DNA of 64,000 nucleotides, taken from NCBI GenBank assembly GCA_910575155.1, contig CAJTDX010000011.1, positions 50,108-114,107 on the forward strand, read 5' to 3'. How positions within the stretch are numbered: the first letter of the stretch is position 1; each line of letters opens with the position of its first letter. The stretch is from Lachnospiraceae bacterium (GTDB taxonomy: Bacteria; Bacillota; Clostridia; Lachnospirales; Lachnospiraceae). The notes beneath the pieces are model-generated. The model did no database searches, was not told the origin of the DNA, and was given only the letters and a program-made list of their open reading frames with translations. Below, piece by piece: positions 21,703 through 30,330 of the stretch. The position numbers were made by a program, and so were the translations under genes.

Positions 21703-24456
21703 ATGATTCTGCTGAAAGCAAACAGTGAACTGAAGAATATATTTGGACGCATGTTAAAGGCAATGAAGGTAAATGTGGCGTGGACCGGGAATTTTGTGGT
21801 GTTGAACAATTTTCTGATCTTATCGGGCAATGTGCGTTCTCTGGTCTTTAATTTTGATAACCGCAAGGTGAATACCAATATCATAGAACTGCCGGACCGT
21901 GAAGAAGACGCGGAAGCGGTGGAAGGTAATGAATTTCTCGCCAATGTATTGAACATGTCTTTATACGCGTTTGGGAAATGGGGCGTGATTAAAGGTATCC
22001 GCGTCGACCAGGATTACAGCCAGCTCAATAACCTGTTTCGGGAGATTCTTAAGGATTTGAAGATTACGCCCGGATTTCGTGATGATAATTTCCGTTTTTA
22101 TAAAGAAAATCTTCAGATTACTTATGAAGAAGTAGTTCAGGCAGCCATAGAAGAAGGAAAACGCAAGGCCCAGGAACTAAAAGAAGAAGAAGAGAACCAG
22201 CCGGACGAGCATTTGGGATTGTGGCATAAAATATGCTGGAAGACGGAACAGTGCAGTTTTGCCAGAAGCGAGCTTACAGAGTATGAGAAAAACGCTTCGC
22301 GCCTGGGCAATAATTTTTATCTCACAGGCTTTCACTGCGCAGTATGCAAAGAGAAGCTGTTTATGGTCATTTATCCGGAGGGAGAAGAATACCCGGTGGA
22401 TACCCAGGAGGGAAAAGTATTTTTGTCAAGAGCCTATACCTGTCAGGAATGCAACAGTTTTTATACTCCAAGGCCGGGAAAACTGCTGAGAGAAGGCGAT
22501 GTGTATTCACTCAAATTTGGCAGCGACAAAGACGCCTACGAAGATTATCAGGAGCTTTTGGGGCGCGCCGGGGAACGAACCGCCAACTATCATTTTAACG
22601 AGTATGAATGGGAGCGGGGAAAGCGCAGAGAACCGGAAACCATCGAACGCGCCTGTGCAGAAATGGAAGATATGACGGAGGAGGAATTGCTGGCGTTAGA
22701 AGGAAAGCTTGAGGCAGGCTTTTATCCAATGAAGAAAGCCGCTCCTTATCAGAGGAGAATCCGCGAGCTGCTGCGCAGAAAGCAGGAGAGGCATCTTTCC
22801 CAGGGTACGCAAAAAGAATCCGGCAGTTTGGGGAAGGAGCAGGGAAACGATGTGCAAAATAAAGGGGGCGGCGCCGATAAGAAAGGCGCAGTCCATACGA
22901 AGATGCAGAGAACCGGAGAAGAAACAGTCTTAAAGAATGCGGCGGAGTCACAGCGCACAGGGGCAAAGAGCGGACAAAAAGATGTTCAAAGCGCGGCGGG
23001 GCAAAAGGAGGCAATCTCCGGAAATGCCGGGACGGACGGCTCAGAAACAACTTTGGAAAAAGACCGTCAAAGCGGCCGGAAAGCGTCCGCAAAAGCAGCG
23101 CCTTCCACAGATAAATACGATGCGCGGATGAAAGTTTTAAACCGTATGTCTCTGCGCCAGATTGAGGAGCTGAAACGTCAGATTCAGACAGATCCGGAGC
23201 TGGATCATGTACAGAAATCAGATTACAACGCTCAGATTAGCCGGGCGGCGGAAGAAAAAGAGACGGAAGAAATAAAACGAAAAGCAGATAACTGTAAGGA
23301 TAAGTCTTACAGCGCCATTATGAAGGTGATGGGCGAGATTGAGAAGTCACGGGTTTCTGGTCCGGAAAAATTGCAAATATTAAATGAGTTAGAGGAGCTC
23401 AGGAAAAAACGGGGACAGGAGGAAGCCAGGCAGCTTGTAGAGTCCGTTCCGGCCGCTATGAACCACAGCCAGTACCAGAGTTTCCGGGAAAGGCTGTCTC
23501 AGTATGAGGATGTGGACGTATCCGCTTACGAAGAGGTACTCAAGAAGAAACGCAGCCAGGCAGCAAAGCTGGAACTGGAGCATATGCTGCGGCGGGCAAA
23601 GAACGGCGACCGCAAGAGCCTGATGAAGATGTTAAAGCAAATTGGAGAAGGCTTTGCAAAGGAAGACGCCGCGCCTGTGCGCAAAGAGATTGAAGAACGG
23701 CTGCGGAAGCTGGACGAGGCGGCAATTGACAAGATTTGTCCCAATATTATGGGTATGACCTTTGACGAGGCTGCGGAAGCGTATGAAAAGATTGAGGGCG
23801 GAGCGTTTCTGCCAGAATTAAAGACCAATACGCTGGAAATGATTGACAAACGCCTTACAAAGCTGAAAATGGATGAATGCGGGCTGTTAGTGGAGAAACT
23901 GAAAGAGGAATTAAGCGGTATTATCAAAGATCCACAGCGTCTTCATTTTTACGAAGTGCGTAAAATTATGCGGGGGGACTGGGAACCGCAAGAGGCCGCT
24001 CTGGCAGCGACGGCGCTGAATACTTATGCCGCGGACAGAAGCCGCTATGAATATCCAATATTAATATGTGATTCATCAGGGCGTAAAAATGGAAGAGAAG
24101 GGTTTTTGCTGACGCCGGATCACATTTTCTATAACAGCGCTTTTAACAGCGAGAAAATCCCTGTGCGTTCCATAACAGGAATCCGGGGAAATACAGGGAT
24201 TTTAAGCCGTGGAATTTATGTGAGCCGCAAAAATGGCGTGAAAACCAAAATTCCCGGAGGAATCCCGGCCAGAGAACTGGAACATTTTGGAGAAGCGCTG
24301 GATCAGTTTGTGGCGTATCTTCAGGAAAAACCGGAATCCAGAAGTATTGCTTATCTGGCAAAGGAAATGCATGAAGTGAAATGCTGTTATCGGTGCGGAT
24401 TTACCTATCAGGAAGGGAATGTATGTCCCAAATGCGGGAATCAGGCAAACCGCTGA
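21703..24456 (+). CDS. 917-residue zinc-ribbon, coiled-coil and PH-like protein, unknown function
   Basis: No family recognised. The protein has no signal peptide or membrane segment and should be cytoplasmic. Residues 1-130 form an alpha/beta domain with no named match. A four-cysteine zinc finger (CAVCKEK, then CQECNSFY) lies at about 208-247. After a Ser/Gly/Lys-rich variable linker (about 365-465) comes a long helical region (about 465-735) rich in Glu, Lys and Arg, with repeated ~60-residue units of the type KIEELERQLRK. Residues about 775-870 look like a bacterial PH or GRAM-like beta domain (FLLTPDHIFYNS...GIYVSRKNG). A zinc ribbon closes the protein (CYRCGF...CPKCG). GAGG and an extended -10 precede it. 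The layout resembles a regulatory scaffold; no function is claimed. Confidence 0.7.
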   Translation: MILLKANSELKNIFGRMLKAMKVNVAWTGNFVVLNNFLILSGNVRSLVFNFDNRKVNTNIIELPDREEDAEAVEGNEFLANVLNMSLYAFGKWGVIKGIRVDQDYSQLNNLFREILKDLKITPGFRDDNFRFYKENLQITYEEVVQAAIEEGKRKAQELKEEEENQPDEHLGLWHKICWKTEQCSFARSELTEYEKNASRLGNNFYLTGFHCAVCKEKLFMVIYPEGEEYPVDTQEGKVFLSRAYTCQECNSFYTPRPGKLLREGDVYSLKFGSDKDAYEDYQELLGRAGERTANYHFNEYEWERGKRREPETIERACAEMEDMTEEELLALEGKLEAGFYPMKKAAPYQRRIRELLRRKQERHLSQGTQKESGSLGKEQGNDVQNKGGGADKKGAVHTKMQRTGEETVLKNAAESQRTGAKSGQKDVQSAAGQKEAISGNAGTDGSETTLEKDRQSGRKASAKAAPSTDKYDARMKVLNRMSLRQIEELKRQIQTDPELDHVQKSDYNAQISRAAEEKETEEIKRKADNCKDKSYSAIMKVMGEIEKSRVSGPEKLQILNELEELRKKRGQEEARQLVESVPAAMNHSQYQSFRERLSQYEDVDVSAYEEVLKKKRSQAAKLELEHMLRRAKNGDRKSLMKMLKQIGEGFAKEDAAPVRKEIEERLRKLDEAAIDKICPNIMGMTFDEAAEAYEKIEGGAFLPELKTNTLEMIDKRLTKLKMDECGLLVEKLKEELSGIIKDPQRLHFYEVRKIMRGDWEPQEAALAATALNTYAADRSRYEYPILICDSSGRKNGREGFLLTPDHIFYNSAFNSEKIPVRSITGIRGNTGILSRGIYVSRKNGVKTKIPGGIPARELEHFGEALDQFVAYLQEKPESRSIAYLAKEMHEVKCCYRCGFTYQEGNVCPKCGNQANR

Positions 24457-24514
24457 CTGTCTGCTAATATATTGTTTTGCGCCGCTGCCGCAGACAGAGC
24501 CTGAAAGCGGGGCG

Positions 24515-24772
24515 TCAGTCCTTCCCCATCAGGTTCCGGAGCGGGTTCACCTGTTTGGCCCGTTCCATAATATCTTCTGCGTTCTGCAGCATGTATTGGC
24601 TTAACTGCGATAGTTCCTCCGGCGTAAATCCGGAGGATTTTTCAATACTGCCGGAAGGAAGAACGCCTTCTGCGTAATCTTTTCCCCGTTCGAAATAAAT
24701 ATGTACGATTTTCTGTCCCTTTCGACTGATTATGCCGGAATGCGTCATGCGAAATTCTTCAGATTGTTTCAT
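24515..24772 (-). CDS. Small hypothetical protein
   Basis: An 85-residue product without a recognised family. It begins MKQSEEFRMTHSG and has a hydrophilic, beta-then-helix composition (GQKIVHIYFERGKDYAEG, then EELSQLSQYM). AAGGGGG lies about 8 nt before the ATG at 24772; the frame is open to 24796 but only via a TTG. No signal peptide or membrane segment. It is convergent with the 917-residue gene, 58 bp away. The good ribosome site and ordinary composition support a real gene. Confidence 0.65.
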   Translation of the reverse strand: MKQSEEFRMTHSGIISRKGQKIVHIYFERGKDYAEGVLPSGSIEKSSGFTPEELSQLSQYMLQNAEDIMERAKQVNPLRNLMGKD

Positions 24773-24935
24773 ATGAATGGCCCCCTTATACTGCAATCTG
24801 CTGATAGTCCGTGAAATTTCTCATAGAAGTTTTGAAAATCTGTTTTTATTTAGGGTAACATAAAATCAGAAAGTATTCAAGAAAAACAGAAAAAATGAGG
24901 GAATCCGTATTTTGGGTATTGTTCGTAAAAAACAG

Positions 24936-24964
24936 TTGGCGTAATCTGAAACTTGCGCTAAAAT
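24936..24964 (+). promoter_or_regulatory. Promoter for the patatin operon
   Basis: TTGGCG (24936-24941), 17-bp spacer, TAAAAT (24959-24964). Start predicted near 24971, about 30 nt before the ATG at 25002. Confidence 0.6.
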
Positions 24965-25001
24965 AGAACGGATGAGATTTTTTGAAAGGAATGAATGAAA
25001 G

Positions 25002-25886
25002 ATGAAACTTGGAATTACCATGGAAGGCGGAGCAAGCCGTACGGTATTTAGCTGCGGGGTCACAGATGCATTTTTGGAGGAAGATATCATGCCGGATTAT
25101 TTTGTCGGCGTGTCGGCAGGAATCGCTTATGGAGTCTCCTACTTATCAAAACAGAAGGGCAGAAATCTGACGATTGTTCAAAAGTATATGAAGGACAAGC
25201 GTTATATGGGAGTCCGGCATCTGCTGAAAAATAAAAATTTTTATAATATTCCCTTTGTATTCGGAGAAGTTCCCAACAAGCTGGAGGCCTTTGATTATCA
25301 GGCGTTTGCAGAGTTTCCGGGTAAGGTGGAAGCATGCGTTACCAATATCCATACGGGAAAGCCGGAGTATCTGGAGGTGCCCAGAAGGGACGATCAGTTT
25401 GAAGTGCTGGTGGCGAGCTGCGCGCTGCCTATTTTGTTTCAGCCAGTAAAGGTGGGAAAACGTTATTATCTGGACGGAGGTCTGTCCGATTCGATTCCCT
25501 ACCGTCATGCGATCGAGCAGGGATGCGACAAGAATATTGTGATTCTTACCAGAGAAAGAGGATATGTAAAAAAGGCGGAACGTGCCGGAGACATTTCCAG
25601 TAAGTTATATAAAAAATATCCTAAAATTGTGGAGGATATTAAGACCAGACCGGAAAAATATAATGCCTGTATGGAAGAATTGATGGAGAAAGAAAAAACA
25701 GGGGAGATTTTTGTCATTGCTCCGGAGACTACTTATGGGATCGGCAGGACGGAATCTGATCCCGATAAATTAACAAAACTTTATGAGGAAGGCTATCAGC
25801 AGGCCAAAAAGCAGATGGGAGATCTGAAACGATATCTGGGAATGGAGACAGAGAGCAGCCAGGCAGAGCAGGAGGAATGTCTGTGA
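25002..25886 (+). CDS. Patatin-like phospholipase
   Basis: Predicted lipid acyl hydrolase of 294 residues with the patatin Ser-Asp dyad. The nucleophile elbow is GVSAG (about residues 36-40), the oxyanion loop is GGASR near residue 9, and the catalytic Asp is in LDGGLSDSIP (about 158-167). No signal peptide is visible, so it should act in the cytoplasm or on the inner membrane face. AAGGA lies ahead of the ATG. The stop overlaps the start of the histidine phosphatase gene in a GTGA arrangement, so the two are translationally coupled. The substrate is not predictable from sequence. Confidence 0.9.
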   Translation: MKLGITMEGGASRTVFSCGVTDAFLEEDIMPDYFVGVSAGIAYGVSYLSKQKGRNLTIVQKYMKDKRYMGVRHLLKNKNFYNIPFVFGEVPNKLEAFDYQAFAEFPGKVEACVTNIHTGKPEYLEVPRRDDQFEVLVASCALPILFQPVKVGKRYYLDGGLSDSIPYRHAIEQGCDKNIVILTRERGYVKKAERAGDISSKLYKKYPKIVEDIKTRPEKYNACMEELMEKEKTGEIFVIAPETTYGIGRTESDPDKLTKLYEEGYQQAKKQMGDLKRYLGMETESSQAEQEECL

Positions 25887-26476
25887 AATGTTATCTGATT
25901 CGCCACGGCGCCACGCAGGGAAACCAGGAAGGGCGTTATACAGGCAGTACGGATGAAGCGGTACTGCCTGTATGCCTGGAACAGATGAAAAGTCTCAAGA
26001 GTATGCTGAATCCTGTGGATCATGTATTTACAAGTCCGTATCTGCGGTGCCGTCAGAGTGGAGAAGCGTTATTTTCAGGTTCAGGAATTGTCTCTGAATG
26101 CGTTTGGGATTTCCGGGAAATGGATTTTGGAGAATTTGAGTATAAAAATTATCGGGAATTAAATGGCAGCCCGGCTTATCAGAACTATATTGACAGCGGG
26201 GGAGCCATAGCCTTTCCAGGCGGAGAGGAGCCGGCACATTTTAAAGCGCGCTGCCGCCTTGCTTTTTTATCATGTATCAGCAAAGCCAGAGTGCAGGGCT
26301 TTGAGACATTGGGATTTATGCTGCACGGCGGAACCATTATGGCGGTAATGGAGGCATTTGCAGAGCCGCGCAGAGACTGTTTTTCATATCAGGTAAAAAA
26401 TGGCTGCGGCTATGAAGTTAAGGCTGCCTGGGAACCGGAGCTGCGGTTAAGGATTAAAAGGATTATAAAACTATAA
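25883..26476 (+). CDS. Histidine phosphatase family protein (phosphoglycerate mutase-like)
   Basis: A 197-residue branch-1 histidine phosphatase. The phosphoacceptor motif is LIRHGATQGN at the N-terminus. Other conserved parts are EMDFGEFEYKNY (catalytic Glu region) and MLHGGTIMAV (second His). It resembles the CobC/alpha-ribazole phosphatase-like and broad-specificity members, but no cobalamin genes are nearby. The GTG at 25883 is preferred over the ATG at 25877. GGAGG (25871-25875) is 7 nt from the GTG but only 1 nt from the ATG, and the GTG overlaps the patatin TGA. Convergent with and overlapping the GNAT gene by 6 bp. Confidence 0.87.
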   Translation: MKCYLIRHGATQGNQEGRYTGSTDEAVLPVCLEQMKSLKSMLNPVDHVFTSPYLRCRQSGEALFSGSGIVSECVWDFREMDFGEFEYKNYRELNGSPAYQNYIDSGGAIAFPGGEEPAHFKARCRLAFLSCISKARVQGFETLGFMLHGGTIMAVMEAFAEPRRDCFSYQVKNGCGYEVKAAWEPELRLRIKRIIKL

Positions 26477-26953
26477 GTCCAGTCTCATAAAAATAGAATT
26501 TTTCATAGGGCTGTCATTGTAGCTTTCAATTTCATAAAAACCAAATTTTTGATACAGTCTGATGGCGTTTGTCAGAAATGGCAGTGTGTCCAGAAGCATA
26601 TGGGAATAACCGATTGCCTTAGCGTCCCGGATAATCTGTTCAATTAATAGATTTCCGATAGATTTTCCCCGAAACTCTGGTCTGATATAGAGACGTTTCA
26701 TCTCACAGTTTTGGTCATTTATTTTCCGTAAGCCGATACAGCCTGCCAGTTTGTCCCGCTCATAAGCCAGGTATAGTCTGCCGGAAGGCTTACCGTATTT
26801 TTCTTCTAAATGCTCAATTTCTCTGTCATAATTTTGAATATCAAGATATTGCTCAAATGTGCTGTCATTGGCAATCAGCATATCAGTGTATTCTGAAAAC
26901 AGCGCTGCCGTTTCCGGAAGATGAGTATAAGCGGACGTTAATGTTATGTCCAT
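26471..26953 (-). CDS. GNAT-family N-acetyltransferase
   Basis: A 160-residue acetyl-CoA-dependent acyltransferase. The acetyl-CoA loop is RPEFRGKSIGNLLIEQII (R-x-x-G-x-G/A-like), preceded by the strand CEMKRLYI and followed by YSHMLLDTLPFLTNAIRLYQ and FGFYE near the C-terminus, the usual GNAT layout. Substrate unknown. The ATG at 26953 is chosen because AGAGAGGA lies 9 nt upstream. An earlier in-frame ATG at 26962 is too close to that site, and the upstream extension to 27145 overlaps the neighbouring gene. Its stop overlaps the end of the convergent histidine phosphatase gene. Confidence 0.88.
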   Translation of the reverse strand: MDITLTSAYTHLPETAALFSEYTDMLIANDSTFEQYLDIQNYDREIEHLEEKYGKPSGRLYLAYERDKLAGCIGLRKINDQNCEMKRLYIRPEFRGKSIGNLLIEQIIRDAKAIGYSHMLLDTLPFLTNAIRLYQKFGFYEIESYNDSPMKNSIFMRLDL

Positions 26954-27031
26954 AATCTTCATTCCTCTCTTTATGAAATGTAATATGTTACAGTATAATG
27001 TCTGCGGACAGAAAAAGCAAGGAGAATGCTT

Positions 27032-27598
27032 ATGAAAAAAGCCGCTGCAATTGGCAATGTGATCTTTATTTATCTGGCGGCCCTTTTGCCGCTGCTTTTG
27101 TTTGCAAATGGAAAAAACGCGTTTATTACCGGTATCTGGGAACATTTTTTTTCCAACAATGTATTTATTCCCCTGTTTTTGCTTCTAATCTTTGGCGTCG
27201 TTATGTATATTATTAATATTGTATTGTTTCTGGAAGTAAGACGCAAACGTTTTACGGCGCTGGAACTTGCCAGAACAGGTATGATTGTAAAACTGATACA
27301 GATTCCGGCGTATCTGTTTATTTTTGTTATGGGGCTGCTCTGTATGGTGATGATCTTCACCATGGGAATAACGTTTATTTTCGTGCTGCTGGATTTGTTC
27401 AGTACAGGCATGACCGGAGTGTACGCTTCGGCAGTATTTTATCAGTTAAGAAAAGAGCGGTTTATTCCTGTAAAAACGCAGATCTGTGGTGTGCTGGCTT
27501 CTTTTGTGTTTTGCGCAGATGTGATTGCGGCGATTGCGGGATACCGGATTTGTGTGCGGGGTGGAAAAATGTGCGATGGAAGTTCTGAAAAACTGTAA
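27032..27598 (+). CDS. Four-helix integral membrane protein, unknown function
   Basis: A 188-residue protein with no recognised family. Membrane segments lie at about residues 6-24 (AIGNVIFIYLAALLPLLLF), 45-66, 90-125 (long and strongly hydrophobic) and 147-170. Basic loops (RRKRF, RKERFIP) suggest orientation by the positive-inside rule. AAGGAG is 7 nt before the ATG at 27032; the ATG at 27026 is too close. It lies 46 bp upstream of the Crp/Fnr regulator gene on the same strand and may be cotranscribed with it. It may be a DUF-type sensor or transport accessory; this is not established. Confidence 0.75.
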   Translation: MKKAAAIGNVIFIYLAALLPLLLFANGKNAFITGIWEHFFSNNVFIPLFLLLIFGVVMYIINIVLFLEVRRKRFTALELARTGMIVKLIQIPAYLFIFVMGLLCMVMIFTMGITFIFVLLDLFSTGMTGVYASAVFYQLRKERFIPVKTQICGVLASFVFCADVIAAIAGYRICVRGGKMCDGSSEKL

Positions 27599-27644
27599 AA
27601 AAATGAAAAAACAGAACGAATCTTATTGAATGGAGGAAACAGGA

Positions 27645-28319
27645 GTGTCGGAGGCAATATTTGCGTCTGTGTATAAAGAAATCTTTCCCTTTTGGGAAAA
27701 AATATCAGAGACAGACAGAGATTATATCTGTGAGAATTCTTATGTGATTACATATTCCAAAGGGAAGAATATTCATGATGGCAGCGAATGTTCCGGAGTC
27801 ATCCTTGTACGTTCGGGGAGCCTCAGGCTTTCAATGATGTCGGAGGAAGGGAAAGAGATCACGCTTTACCGTCTGCACCAGGGCGATCTGTGTATGCTCT
27901 CTGCTTCCTGCGTGCTGGACGCCATTACCTTTGATGTGTTTTTGGATGTGGAGGAGGACAGCGAATGTTATGTAATCAGCGGCCCTGCTTTTGCGGCGGT
28001 TTCGCAGCGGAATCCGGAAATCCGCATCTTTGCCCTGGAAACAGCGGTCAGTCGTTTTTCTGATGTGATGTGGGTGATGCAGCAGATTCTTTTTATGAGT
28101 TTGGACAGACGTCTGGCAATTTTTCTTTGTGATGAATCTGCAAGGACCGGATCGGATACCATTGCACTCACGCACGGGCAGATTGCCCGGTATATGGGTT
28201 CCGCCCGCGAGGTTGTGTCCAGAATGCTGAAATATTTCGCCAGTGAAGGGATCGTGGAGGTAAGCAGAGGAGGCGTTACCATTCTTGACAAGAAGCGTCT
28301 CCGCAAATTAGCCCTCTAA
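27645..28319 (+). CDS. Crp/Fnr-family transcriptional regulator
   Basis: A 224-residue regulator. The N-terminal cyclic-nucleotide-binding-type beta-barrel spans about residues 15-125 (GVILVRSGSLRLSMMSEEGK). A dimerisation helix follows, then a winged helix (about 165-220) with LTHGQIARYMGSAREVVSRM as the recognition region. No N-terminal Cys cluster like that of Fnr is present; Cys residues are scattered (SECSG, CMLSASC), so an effector cannot be stated. The GTG at 27645 is preferred because GGAGG is 8 nt upstream; an ATG at 27630 has no ribosome site. It is convergent with the thioredoxin gene, overlapping by 12 bp. It may control the neighbouring redox genes (inference). Confidence 0.88.
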   Translation: MSEAIFASVYKEIFPFWEKISETDRDYICENSYVITYSKGKNIHDGSECSGVILVRSGSLRLSMMSEEGKEITLYRLHQGDLCMLSASCVLDAITFDVFLDVEEDSECYVISGPAFAAVSQRNPEIRIFALETAVSRFSDVMWVMQQILFMSLDRRLAIFLCDESARTGSDTIALTHGQIARYMGSAREVVSRMLKYFASEGIVEVSRGGVTILDKKRLRKLAL

Positions 28320-28616
28320 CATGGCAAGGATATCTGCTTTTGGCCTTGCGCCCGCTGACTGGCTTATAAGTTCTCCGTTTTTGATGACCGCCAGCGTGGG
28401 GATGCTTAAGATTTTGAACTGCTGCGCCAGTTCCGGTTCCCGATCTATATTGATTTTGCCAATCAGGTATTGCGGATGTTCCTCTGCAATTTCCTCAACG
28501 ATCGGAGATACCATGCGGCAGGGGGCGCACCAGTCGGCATAGAAATCTAAAAGCACAGGTTTGCCGCTGTTTTTGACAGAGTTAAAATTATTTTTGTTGA
28601 TATTGAGTACAGACAT
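28308..28616 (-). CDS. trxA: Thioredoxin
   Basis: A 102-residue thiol-disulfide reductant. The active site is DFYADWCAPCRMV; IPTLAVIKNGE provides the cis-Pro loop. The active-site WCAPC replaces the classical WCGPC, a variant known among anaerobe thioredoxins. AAGGAAGG precedes the ATG at 28616; the open frame to 28646 is not needed. It overlaps the 3' end of the convergent Crp/Fnr gene and is downstream on the minus strand of the ferredoxin/NapH-like pair (53 bp gap), so it may belong to one redox transcription unit. Confidence 0.93.
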   Translation of the reverse strand: MSVLNINKNNFNSVKNSGKPVLLDFYADWCAPCRMVSPIVEEIAEEHPQYLIGKINIDREPELAQQFKILSIPTLAVIKNGELISQSAGARPKADILAMLEG

Positions 28617-28669
28617 AAGAATTACCTTCCTTTCATTATTTACCATGAGTGAAATATATCATTTTTAAA

Positions 28670-29263
28670 TTAGCGCTTCTGTGACGAGGTCACGTTTTTT
28701 GCTTTGCAGATCAGCTGCGTCATGGTTCCCATAGGACAGTATACGCACCAGGAGCGGGGTTTGAATAAAACCATGGTAAGGAATCCGAGTACGGTGGAGG
28801 TAAGCATAACGCTGTAGAAACCAAAGGCGAACTGCGCGACGCCTTCAGAAAACAGGGTACCGTGATAGGCCCAGCGCCATGGAAGCCTGAATGTCCACAA
28901 TAGTGTCACAGCAGTACCCAGAGTTTTGACCCCGTCGAATACCAGCCAGGTATTCCATAACATAAGAAAGAACATTACAAAAAAGAAAATCAAAAATCCA
29001 TAGCGGAAATAGTTTGATTTCATCCATCTGGGAATGTCTTTTTTGCGGGAGAGTCCGAATCTGCCGCCCACAAGGGAGAACAATTGTCCTCTGCCGCAAT
29101 ATTTATTGCAGTAGGCTTTATTGCCTTTTACAACCGCTATAAGAAGCGGGATGAAAAAGCACAGAAGACCCAGCCATGCAAACAGGATATTGAAAAATCC
29201 CAGGATCAGATAAGTAAGTGAGAAAATCCAAAGGTAATCATACCATTTCTTTTTTTCGTTCAT
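28670..29263 (-). CDS. NapH/NosR-like membrane 4Fe-4S electron-transfer protein
   Basis: A 197-residue integral membrane protein with about four segments (about residues 10-40, 78-105, 115-130, 140-170). Cys motifs are AYCNKYCGRG and SWCVYCPMG at the cytoplasmic face, fitting a short NapH-type quinol or ferredoxin oxidoreductase module with Fe-S ligands. The ATG at 29263 follows GGAGG and overlaps the ferredoxin stop by 4 bp (ATGA), so both are translationally coupled. A likely role is passing electrons between a membrane carrier and the adjoining two-cluster ferredoxin. A terminal reductase is not encoded here, so the acceptor is unknown. Confidence 0.8.
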   Translation of the reverse strand: MNEKKKWYDYLWIFSLTYLILGFFNILFAWLGLLCFFIPLLIAVVKGNKAYCNKYCGRGQLFSLVGGRFGLSRKKDIPRWMKSNYFRYGFLIFFFVMFFLMLWNTWLVFDGVKTLGTAVTLLWTFRLPWRWAYHGTLFSEGVAQFAFGFYSVMLTSTVLGFLTMVLFKPRSWCVYCPMGTMTQLICKAKNVTSSQKR

Positions 29264-29457
29264 TCTTCCGTCACCTCCAGTGAAATGATGCTCGCAGGGC
29301 ATTCTTTTACACATTTTCCGCATCCAACGCATAATTCTCTGTTGATGCTGGCGTAGATGCCGCTGGGGACAGATATTGCGGTTCTGGGACAAACTTTCAT
29401 ACAGCATCCGCAGGCGACGCATTCCTGAATACTGATAACAGCTTTTCTTTTTGCCAT
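29260..29457 (-). CDS. 2x[4Fe-4S] ferredoxin-like protein
   Basis: A 65-residue bacterial-type ferredoxin with two Cys clusters: CVACGCCMKVCP (about residues 13-24) and CVGCGKCVKECP (about 43-54). Both have the C-x2-C-x2-C-x3-CP pattern for [4Fe-4S] clusters. AAGGAG precedes the ATG. It overlaps the NapH-like gene in ATGA form and probably donates to or accepts from it. Cytoplasmic. Physically next to thioredoxin and a Crp/Fnr regulator, which suggests a redox-responsive unit. Confidence 0.92.
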   Translation of the reverse strand: MAKRKAVISIQECVACGCCMKVCPRTAISVPSGIYASINRELCVGCGKCVKECPASIISLEVTEE

Positions 29458-29532
29458 GATAAAGCTCCTTTTGTTTTTTCTATATTATATAGGGAAAAAT
29501 ATTTTTATTCCGTGACGAAGTCACAGGACATC

Positions 29533-29624
29533 TCTGGTCTTGGACAAAGAGCAGTGGATGAAAAGAGCAATGAGATTACTGCGGTCCTGGAACTGTTAGA
29601 AAAAATACAAATCAAGGGACAGCT
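29533..29624 (+). pseudogene. Fragment of an ISAs1-family transposase
   Basis: About 30 codons (LGQRAVDEKSNEITAVLELL then EKIQIKG) match the conserved core of ISAs1 (H-repeat-associated) transposases: 'g.kv.eKSNEItAiPeLLe.L.ikG'. Sequence on both sides does not continue the family, so this is a scrap of a much longer (about 370-residue) gene. The frame extends to 29742 by chance. No terminal repeats were seen. Confidence 0.65.
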
Positions 29625-29733
29625 TCCTTCTATTCTTTTTCAAAATAATACTTCTATTCCAATCAAAAAAGCAGGCTTCTCTTCTGGATCCTGCTTTCCT
29701 GAATTTTGTGTTTCTGTTTTTGAAAATATTTTT

Positions 29734-30207
29734 TTATACTGATTGCAAAGCTGCTATTTCCTGAATGACTTCTATTGGCAGACTGACAAGCTCAGCTATT
29801 TTATCTATTGAAAATGTACCATCTTTCAACATCCTTTTTGCTGTTTCCTTTGCTGCTTCTTGCACTGCCTCATATTTCTCACTTTGCACATATGATTTCA
29901 TTACTTCTTCCTGATCATACAGTTCCATCAACATATCCAACACCTCCTGTTCTTTATTCTCCAGATATTCCCTCAATACATCACTGTCTTTACATATTCG
30001 GATCGTCTCTTTGATTGCCCTTCTGCTTCTGCCATAGAGTGCTGTCTGTTCATTGCATACCCTGGTAAACCTCACATACTGGTTTATGATGTCCCCGTCT
30101 TTTCCATCATAAATCATCTTCACCTTGACATCCAGGCAGGTTTTCTTCCCATCAAAAAATTCCTCTGACAAGGAAATTTCTTCCTTAATATATAATACTA
30201 ACATCAA
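29734..30207 (-). pseudogene. 5'-truncated Rpn/PD-(D/E)XK nuclease gene
   Basis: The 157-residue frame matches the C-terminal half of Rpn-type nucleases: substrate-domain remnant (VKMIYDGKDGDIINQYVRF), helical segment (AIKETIRICKDSDVLREYLE), Glu/Gln repeat (YDQEEVMKSYVQSEKYEAVQ) and the final helix-turn (SIDKIAELVSLPIEVIQEI). The N-terminal half with the PD-(D/E)XK core is missing, and no ribosome site precedes the first Met codon. It lies between the transposase scrap and a long palindrome, so the region is a decayed mobile-element patch. An intact cousin is at 2927-3889. Confidence 0.65.
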
Positions 30208-30330
30208 TTGTATGTCTTTTCAATTTCAAAATCAGACTGCTGCATGGATAAGGCAGGTATGCTGCCCTTTTCCTTCTTTTATCTGGAGAGCTGTGGCAGC
30301 CTCCGAAAAACAAGAGGGTCAAAGCCGCCT

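Noticed and set aside
28681..29524. Palindrome GTGACGARGTCAC seen at 28681 and 29512
   Set aside because: The first copy is inside coding sequence (NVTSS of the NapH-like protein); two short matches are not enough to call an operator.
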